This document shows positions 59,026 to 64,000 of a stretch of DNA of 64,000 nt, piece after piece. Under the pieces are notes generated by a model, which saw only the letters and a list, made by a program, of their open reading frames with translations, had not been told where the DNA came from and searched no databases. How positions within the stretch are numbered: the first letter of the stretch is position 1; each line of letters starts with the position of its first letter. Both the position numbers and the translations under genes were made by a program. Source of the DNA: Halomonas sp. BDJS001 (GTDB lineage Bacteria > Pseudomonadota > Gammaproteobacteria > Pseudomonadales > Halomonadaceae); the NCBI RefSeq assembly GCF_026104355.1, contig NZ_CP110535.1:1860001-1924000 (forward strand), read 5' to 3'.

Positions 59026-59952
59026 ATGAGCATTTTGGTACTTGCCGACCTACACGAAGGCCAACTGGCCGGCGCCACCGCCCACGTGGTGGCGGCCGCC
59101 CAAGCCATCGGTGGCGATATCGATATCCTGGTGGCCGGGGAAGGCGTTCAAGCCGCTGCCGAGGCCGCCGCCAAACTCGACGGCGTGAGCAAAGTCCGCG
59201 TCGCCGATAACGCCGTTTACGCCCACCAGCTGGCCGAGCCCATGGGCGCGCTGCTGGTCGAACTGGCGGGTGATTACACCCACGTGCTGGCCAGCGCCTC
59301 CACCACCGGCAAAAACGTACTGCCGCGTTTAGCGGCGCTAAAAGACGTCAGCCAGCTGTCGGACGTTATCGCCGTGGACAGCGCCGATACCTTTAAGCGC
59401 CCGATCTACGCCGGTAATGCCATTGCCACCGTTAAAAGCGACGACGCGCTGAAAGTGATCACCGTGCGCTCCACCGGCTTTGATGCGGTCGGCACCAGCG
59501 GCAGCGCGACGATTGAAACCGTCGATGTGGTGGTGGACAACAGTCAGTCCAGCTTTGTCAAAGAAGAGCTGGCGCAGTCGGATCGTCCTGAACTGGGCGG
59601 CGCCAAGGTGGTGATCTCCGGCGGCCGCGGCATGGGCAACGGCGAAAACTTCAAGCTGCTCGACGGCATTGCCGACAAGCTCGGTGCCGCCATCGGTGCT
59701 TCCCGTGCCGCGGTTGACGCAGGCTTTGTACCTAACGATATGCAGGTCGGTCAGACTGGCAAGATCGTCGCCCCGGATCTGTATATCGCCGTGGGCATTT
59801 CCGGTGCCATCCAGCACCTGGCGGGCATGAAGGACTCCAAGGTGATCGTCGCGATCAATAAAGACGACGAAGCACCGATTTTCCAGGTGGCAGATTACGG
59901 CCTGGTGGGGGATCTGTTCGAGATCCTGCCGGAGCTTGAGAGCAAGCTGTAA
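59026..59952 (+). CDS. etfA: Electron-transfer flavoprotein alpha subunit
   Basis: Alpha subunit holding FAD. The C-terminal domain has [54 protein letters not shown] and [11 protein letters not shown], all diagnostic. 308 residues. ATG 59026 follows AAAGGAG. It lies 55 bases after etfB and ends in a strong terminator. Confidence 0.97.
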   Translation: MSILVLADLHEGQLAGATAHVVAAAQAIGGDIDILVAGEGVQAAAEAAAKLDGVSKVRVADNAVYAHQLAEPMGALLVELAGDYTHVLASASTTGKNVLPRLAALKDVSQLSDVIAVDSADTFKRPIYAGNAIATVKSDDALKVITVRSTGFDAVGTSGSATIETVDVVVDNSQSSFVKEELAQSDRPELGGAKVVISGGRGMGNGENFKLLDGIADKLGAAIGASRAAVDAGFVPNDMQVGQTGKIVAPDLYIAVGISGAIQHLAGMKDSKVIVAINKDDEAPIFQVADYGLVGDLFEILPELESKL

Positions 59953-59977
59953 GCAATACGTGAGTAAATAGCGGTGG

Positions 59978-60008
59978 GCCGACTTCGCCAGAAGTCGGCT
60001 TTTTTTTT
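59978..60008 (+). terminator. Terminator after etfA
   Basis: GCCGACTTC (59978-59986) pairs with GAAGTCGGC (59991-59999) around a GCCA loop, followed by nine T residues. It is a textbook intrinsic terminator for etfBA. Confidence 0.95.
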
Positions 60009-60033
60009 GGCCGGTGTATTAGGTAAACTGGCA

Positions 60034-60084
60034 ATAGTTGACTAAAGTACTGGGGCAAAAGGTAAGAAATACCACCCCGGTGGT
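60034..60084 (+). promoter_or_regulatory. Candidate IscR-type site and inverted repeat before sodA
   Basis: ATAGTTGACTAAAGTACTGG (60034-60053) resembles IscR type 1 sites (a GACT-like half followed by an A/T spacer). The TTGACT at 60038-60043 could double as a -35. Downstream, ACCACC-CC-GGTGGT (60071-60084) is a perfect inverted repeat. Both lie 70-120 bases before the sodA ATG. Regulation by IscR is a pattern match only. Confidence 0.35.
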
Positions 60085-60153
60085 TGAAAAAGCTGCGGGC
60101 TGACCGCACATAGGTAATTGAAAGCAACGAAAGCCACTCAAGGAGATGATGAT

Positions 60154-60765
60154 ATGGCACATACACTACCCGAATTGCCGTACGCATATGACGCTCTCGA
60201 ACCAAACATTGATGCGATGACGATGGAAATTCACCACTCTCGTCACCATCAGACCTACATCAACAACCTGAACGCCGCGCTGGAAGGCACAGGTCTTGAA
60301 GATGTACCTGTCGAAGAGCTGGTCGCTAATCTGGATCGCGTTCCGGAAGCCAAGCGTCAAGCCGTTATCAACAACGGTGGCGGTCATGCCAATCACTCCA
60401 TGTTTTGGCAGATGATGTCGCCTAACGGCGGTGGCAACCCCCAGGGCGATGTTGCCAAAGCGATTGATGCTGAGCTGGGCGGTCAGGAAGCCTTTAAAGA
60501 AGAGTTCAAAAAAGCGGCCGTTGGTCGTTTCGGTAGTGGTTGGGCCTGGCTCTCCATTACCCCTGAAAAGAAACTAGTGGTAGAGAATACCCTGAACCAA
60601 GACAGCCCGTTGATGCACGGCAACACGCCGCTGTTAGGTCTGGATGTTTGGGAACATGCCTACTACCTGAAGTATCAAAATAAGCGTCCGGACTACATTG
60701 CTGCGTTCTTTAACGTGGTGAACTGGGAAGACGTTGAACGTCGTTACCAAGCTGCGATTAGCTAA
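60154..60765 (+). CDS. sodA: Superoxide dismutase, Mn type
   Basis: Cytoplasmic dismutase, 203 residues. Metal ligands: [15 protein letters not shown], and [10 protein letters not shown]. The GGHANHS segment and the NQDSPLM Gln placement match Mn-type enzymes rather than Fe-type. ATG 60154 follows AAGGAGA. Metal specificity is inferred from these residues. It lies upstream of nrdHIE but ends in its own terminator. Confidence 0.92.
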   Translation: MAHTLPELPYAYDALEPNIDAMTMEIHHSRHHQTYINNLNAALEGTGLEDVPVEELVANLDRVPEAKRQAVINNGGGHANHSMFWQMMSPNGGGNPQGDVAKAIDAELGGQEAFKEEFKKAAVGRFGSGWAWLSITPEKKLVVENTLNQDSPLMHGNTPLLGLDVWEHAYYLKYQNKRPDYIAAFFNVVNWEDVERRYQAAIS

Positions 60766-60786
60766 TATTGCTATGATCCGCTAGCC

Positions 60787-60844
60787 GCGCCGCTTTGCGG
60801 CGCTGTGAAAAAACCGCCCACTTTTTAGTGGGCGGTTTTTTTTG
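60787..60844 (+). terminator. Paired hairpins after sodA
   Basis: First hairpin GCGCCGC-TTT-GCGGCGC (60787-60803). Second, CCGCCCACT (60814-60822) with AGTGGGCGG (60827-60835), followed by a nine-T run. It separates sodA from the nrdHIE promoter. Confidence 0.94.
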
Positions 60845-60891
60845 TCTGGGACAGTATTGGGCATTAGCTGTCAATATCCTGTGGATGAAAA

Positions 60892-60938
60892 ATACCACAT
60901 ATGCTTGAATTGATTTTCCATTGGTCTATATATAGTAT
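60892..60938 (+). promoter_or_regulatory. Tandem NrdR boxes overlapping the nrdH promoter
   Basis: Box 2 has the perfect core CTATATATAG (60926-60935); box 1 is a weaker CCACATATGC (60895-60904). The cores are 31 bases apart, about three helical turns, as in known NrdR box pairs (consensus acaCwAtATaTwGtgt). TTGAAT (60905-60910) and TATATA (60927-60932), 16-base spacing, give a promoter whose -10 is inside box 2. NrdR represses ribonucleotide reductase genes when dATP is high. Confidence 0.72.
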
Positions 60939-61014
60939 GCGTTGTATCTTCTAGAGGGGGCGGGCACTAGATGTGCTCTACCCGAAAAATGCCGCTATGA
61001 AAAGGGGATCATCC

Positions 61015-61236
61015 ATGGAAATTCAAATTTATAGCAAGCCGGCTTGTGTTCAGTGCACCGCAACTTACCGCGCGCTCGACAAGCAGGGGCTTGATTACAC
61101 CGTTATCGATATTACTGCCGAATCCGGTGCCCAAGAAGAAGTCGAAGCTCTCGGCTATCGCCAGCTTCCTGTCGTCGTCGTCGGTGAGGATCACTGGTCG
61201 GGTTTCCGTCCGGATCGCATTCAAGCGCTGGCTTAA
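61015..61236 (+). CDS. nrdH: NrdH, glutaredoxin-like reductant of class Ib RNR
   Basis: 73-residue redoxin with CVQC active site (about residues 11-14) and the NrdH-specific [10 protein letters not shown]-terminal motif. It supplies electrons to NrdE. ATG 61015 follows AAAGGGGA; upstream in-frame codons from 60973 are outside the protein. First gene after the NrdR boxes. Confidence 0.95.
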   Translation: MEIQIYSKPACVQCTATYRALDKQGLDYTVIDITAESGAQEEVEALGYRQLPVVVVGEDHWSGFRPDRIQALA

Positions 61237-61246
61237 GTTACCTGAC

Positions 61247-61681
61247 ATGCTGGCAAGTTGTTCATCCTCACCTATCGCCGGCAGTTTGGTGTACTTCTCT
61301 ACAAAATCAGGCAATACCCATCGATTTGTAGAAAAACTTGGTTTTGCCGCAAAGCGACTGCCGTTGAATCGAGATGAGCCTGTTCCACGCGTTACCCAGC
61401 CGTATATTTTAATTACCCCCACTTATGGTGGGGGAAGTGAGCAGGGGGCGGTGCCCAAGCAGGTGATCCATTTTCTTAACGACACACATAATCGAAGCCT
61501 CCTGCGGGGGGTGATTGCAGCGGGAAATACAAATTTTGGCGAAGCGTATGGCCTTGCTGGCCGTATTATTGCGAAAAAATGCCATGTGCCGCTGCTGTAT
61601 CGATTCGAATTATTTGGCACCGACGATGACGTGGCCAATGTCCGTCAAGGAGTAGAAGAGTTTTGGAAACGACAAACCTAG
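61247..61681 (+). CDS. nrdI: NrdI, flavodoxin-like activator of class Ib RNR
   Basis: FMN protein that helps build the dimanganese-tyrosyl cofactor of NrdF. It shows [17 protein letters not shown] (FMN phosphate loop), TPTYGGG and [21 protein letters not shown] 61247 gives 144 residues; a longer frame from 61046 overlaps nrdH and is not needed. The stop overlaps the nrdE TTG start. Confidence 0.95.
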   Translation: MLASCSSSPIAGSLVYFSTKSGNTHRFVEKLGFAAKRLPLNRDEPVPRVTQPYILITPTYGGGSEQGAVPKQVIHFLNDTHNRSLLRGVIAAGNTNFGEAYGLAGRIIAKKCHVPLLYRFELFGTDDDVANVRQGVEEFWKRQT

Positions 61682-63885
61682 CCCTGAAAGACTCAGCGCC
61701 GAAAGACTCAGTCTCGAACGACGTGTCCACTAGCAGCGGTGAGGCCAAGCGGCCAGCAGCTAAGACCGAAGCGCGCACGCTGGACTATCACGCTCTTAAC
61801 GCCATGCTCAACCTGTACGGTGCCAATGGCGAGCTACAGTTGGATAAGGATCGCGAAGCGGCACGCCAGTACTTCTTGCAGCACGTTAACCAGAACACTG
61901 TGTTCTTCCACTCGTTGGAAGAAAAGCTCGATTACCTGGTCGAAGAGCAGTACTACGAAGCCGAGATGCTGGCCCAGTACAGCTTCGCCTTTATCAAGGC
62001 GCTGTTCGAGCAGGCTTACGCCTATAAGTTTCGCTTCCCAAGCTTTTTGGGCGCCTTTAAGTACTACACCAGCTACACGCTAAAAACGTTTGATGGCAAG
62101 CGCTATCTAGAGCGTTACGAAGACCGTGTCTGCATGGTCGCGCTGACCCTGGCGCGGGGCGACGAAACGCTGGCGAAGTCGCTGGTGGATGAAATCATTA
62201 GCGGCCGCTTTCAGCCCGCGACGCCCACCTTTTTGAACTGCGGCAAGCAGCAGCGCGGTGAGCTGGTGTCGTGCTTTTTGCTGCGTATCGAAGACAATAT
62301 GGAGTCGATTGGCCGCTCCATTAACTCGGCCCTGCAGCTCTCCAAACGAGGCGGCGGCGTGGCGTTTCTGCTCAGCAATATTCGTGAGTCCGGCGCGCCC
62401 ATTAAGCGTATCGAAAATCAGTCGTCGGGCATTATCCCGATTATGAAACTGCTGGAAGATGCCTTCTCCTATGCTAACCAGCTGGGGGCCCGCCAGGGTG
62501 CAGGGGCGGTGTATCTCAACGCTCACCACCCGGATATCCTGCGCTTTTTGGATACCAAGCGGGAAAATGCCGACGAGAAAATTCGTATCAAAACGCTCTC
62601 GTTGGGTGTGACGATTCCGGATATTACCTTTGAGCTTGCCAAGCGCAACGACGACATGTACCTGTTCTCGCCCTACGATGTAGAGCGTGTTTACGGCGTG
62701 CCCTTTGGCGACATCAGCGTTACCGAGAAGTACCAGGAGATGGTTGCGGATGCGCGCATTCGCAAGCATAAGATCAATGCACGGGCCTTCTTCCAAACCC
62801 TCGCCGAGCTGCAGTTTGAGTCAGGCTACCCATACATCATGTTCGAAGACACGGTTAATCGCGCCAACCCGATTGCTGGCCGCATTAACATGAGTAACCT
62901 TTGCTCTGAAATTCTTCAGGTCAATACGCCGACGGAGTATGACGATGACCTGGGTTATCGCCAAATCGGCCAGGATATCTCCTGTAACCTGGGCTCCATG
63001 AATATTGCCAAGGTGATGGATTCAGGCGATATCGGCACCAGCGTGGAAATCGCTATTCGCGGCCTTACCGCCGTTTCGGAAATGAGCAACCTGCGCAGCG
63101 TCCCCTCTATTGCTGAAGGCAATGCGAAGTCGCGGGCGATTGGTTTGGGGCAGATGAACCTGCACGGCTACCTGGCCCGGGAGCATATCTACTACGGTTC
63201 TGACGAGGGCTTGGATTTTACCAATCTCTACTTTTACTGCGTGGCCTTTCATGCGATCCGTGCGTCGAACCGTTTGGCGATTGAGCATAAAGAGTCGTTT
63301 GCCGGTTTTGAGGATTCCACCTACGCATCGGGTAGCTTCTTTGATAAGTACACCGATCAGGCATGGTTGCCGCGTACCGACAAAGTGCGTGAGCTGTTCG
63401 AGCGCAGCGGTATTGCGCTGCCGACTCAAGACGATTGGCAGGAGCTCAAAGCCTCGGTCATGGCCCACGGTTTGTATAACCGTAACCTGCAGGCGGTACC
63501 GCCGACGGGGTCGATCTCCTACATCAATAACTCCACCTCCAGTATTCACCCGGTGGCGGCGAGAATAGAGATTCGTAAAGAGGGCAAGTTGGGGCGTGTT
63601 TATTACCCGGCGCCTTTCCTGGATGAAGCGAATTTTGACTACTTCCAGGACGCCTATGAAATCGGCCCGGAAAAGATCATCGACACCTATGCGGAAGCCT
63701 CGCAGCACGTCGACCAGGGCCTGTCGCTAACGCTGTTTTTCCCGGACACCGCAAGCACGCGCGATATCAATAAAGCGCAGATTTACGCCTGGCGCAAAGG
63801 CATCAAAACGCTCTACTACATTCGCCTGCGCCAGAGTGCGTTAGAAGGTACTGAGGTAGAAGGCTGCGTTTCCTGCACGCTGTAA
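61663..63885 (+). CDS. nrdE: NrdE, class Ib ribonucleotide reductase alpha subunit
   Basis: Reduces ribonucleoside diphosphates. Active-site Cys and Glu region [19 protein letters not shown], the [16 protein letters not shown] segment, [12 protein letters not shown] and the C-terminal CVSC pair used for NrdH reduction. 740 residues, with an unusual Ser/Lys-rich N-terminal extension (about 38 residues) before [11 protein letters not shown]. The TTG start behind AGGAG overlaps nrdI; a later start cannot be excluded. nrdF would be expected next but is not in the window. Confidence 0.95.
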   Translation: METTNLALKDSAPKDSVSNDVSTSSGEAKRPAAKTEARTLDYHALNAMLNLYGANGELQLDKDREAARQYFLQHVNQNTVFFHSLEEKLDYLVEEQYYEAEMLAQYSFAFIKALFEQAYAYKFRFPSFLGAFKYYTSYTLKTFDGKRYLERYEDRVCMVALTLARGDETLAKSLVDEIISGRFQPATPTFLNCGKQQRGELVSCFLLRIEDNMESIGRSINSALQLSKRGGGVAFLLSNIRESGAPIKRIENQSSGIIPIMKLLEDAFSYANQLGARQGAGAVYLNAHHPDILRFLDTKRENADEKIRIKTLSLGVTIPDITFELAKRNDDMYLFSPYDVERVYGVPFGDISVTEKYQEMVADARIRKHKINARAFFQTLAELQFESGYPYIMFEDTVNRANPIAGRINMSNLCSEILQVNTPTEYDDDLGYRQIGQDISCNLGSMNIAKVMDSGDIGTSVEIAIRGLTAVSEMSNLRSVPSIAEGNAKSRAIGLGQMNLHGYLAREHIYYGSDEGLDFTNLYFYCVAFHAIRASNRLAIEHKESFAGFEDSTYASGSFFDKYTDQAWLPRTDKVRELFERSGIALPTQDDWQELKASVMAHGLYNRNLQAVPPTGSISYINNSTSSIHPVAARIEIRKEGKLGRVYYPAPFLDEANFDYFQDAYEIGPEKIIDTYAEASQHVDQGLSLTLFFPDTASTRDINKAQIYAWRKGIKTLYYIRLRQSALEGTEVEGCVSCTL

Positions 63886-63979
63886 TGGCACTGATGTCTG
63901 TTGATACGCCTTGTGTGTGTTGAGCGTTCGTTTTTAAAACCAGCTTTTTATAGCCAGTTTTTATAAATAAGTTTCGCTA

Positions 63980-64000
63980 GCCCGGCTCTCATAGCCGGGC
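63980..64000 (+). terminator. Hairpin at the window end, after nrdE
   Basis: GCCCGGCT (63980-63987) pairs perfectly with AGCCGGGC (63993-64000) around CTCAT. The window ends here, so a T run cannot be checked. It may terminate nrdHIE transcription or attenuate before a downstream nrdF. Confidence 0.55.

Noticed and set aside
61046..61246. Long N-terminal extension of nrdI
   Set aside because: It overlaps nrdH in another frame and is not part of the NrdI family; ATG 61247 gives the usual length.

Overview
The window looks like a core chromosomal segment of a moderately GC-rich gammaproteobacterium, most likely a halomonad (Halomonas or a close relative). The basis is gene order and protein similarity to the pseudomonad/oceanospirillad type: murC-ddlB-ftsQ-ftsA-ftsZ-lpxC, then dciA and secA, a MutT-ThiE-like fusion, kdsB-LMW phosphatase-murB-rne-rluC, yceD-rpmF-plsX-fabDG-acpP-fabF-pabC-mltG-tmk-holB-pilZ-tatD, and ETF-QO/etfBA. 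The genus is inferred from memory of synteny, not from a search. I see no rRNA, tRNA, insertion sequence, prophage or CRISPR array.

Layout. Bases 1-11.9 kb hold the distal division and cell-wall (dcw) cluster from mraY (cut by the window edge) to ftsZ and lpxC. From 11.9 to 18.2 kb are dciA (helicase loader, minus strand), a small unrecognised secreted-type protein directly before secA, secA, argJ (frameshifted) and a Nudix/ThiE-like fusion. From 18.2 to 20.2 kb is aguAB (agmatine to putrescine). From 20.3 to 31 kb is an envelope block: lolC-lolD, a DUF2062 protein, comEC (frameshifted), msbA-lpxK-Trm112-like-kdsB, an LMW phosphatase and murB. From 30.8 to 38.4 kb are rne with a long leader, rluC, a HAD phosphatase, sppA and maf. 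From 38.6 to 49 kb is the fatty-acid/replication string from yceD to tatD. From 49 to 56 kb are a DUF1285 protein, a UvrD-family helicase, and a three-gene unit of outer-membrane protein, PstS-like periplasmic protein and GGDEF-EAL protein. From 56 to 60 kb are ETF-QO and the divergent etfBA. From 60 to 64 kb are Mn-type superoxide dismutase and the class Ib ribonucleotide reductase genes nrdHIE.

Most genes serve envelope growth (peptidoglycan precursors, divisome, lipid A, Kdo, lipoprotein export, Sec export), fatty-acid synthesis and DNA replication. Accessory content is sparse. The points most worth following are: (1) the 120-residue protein between dciA and secA, which has a signal peptide, an Arg-Gly-Pro-Pro motif six residues before its stop and a perfect 10-bp hairpin before secA, so it may be a SecM-like arrest peptide; (2) a near-consensus promoter so close to the yceD start codon that the mRNA may be leaderless; (3) the outer-membrane/periplasmic/GGDEF unit whose EAL domain has lost several catalytic residues; (4) paired NrdR boxes over the nrdHIE promoter, and candidate IscR-like and PsrA-like sites before sodA and in the etf intergenic region; (5) two single-base frameshifts, in argJ and comEC, both fitting one missing base in a homopolymer and so possibly assembly errors.
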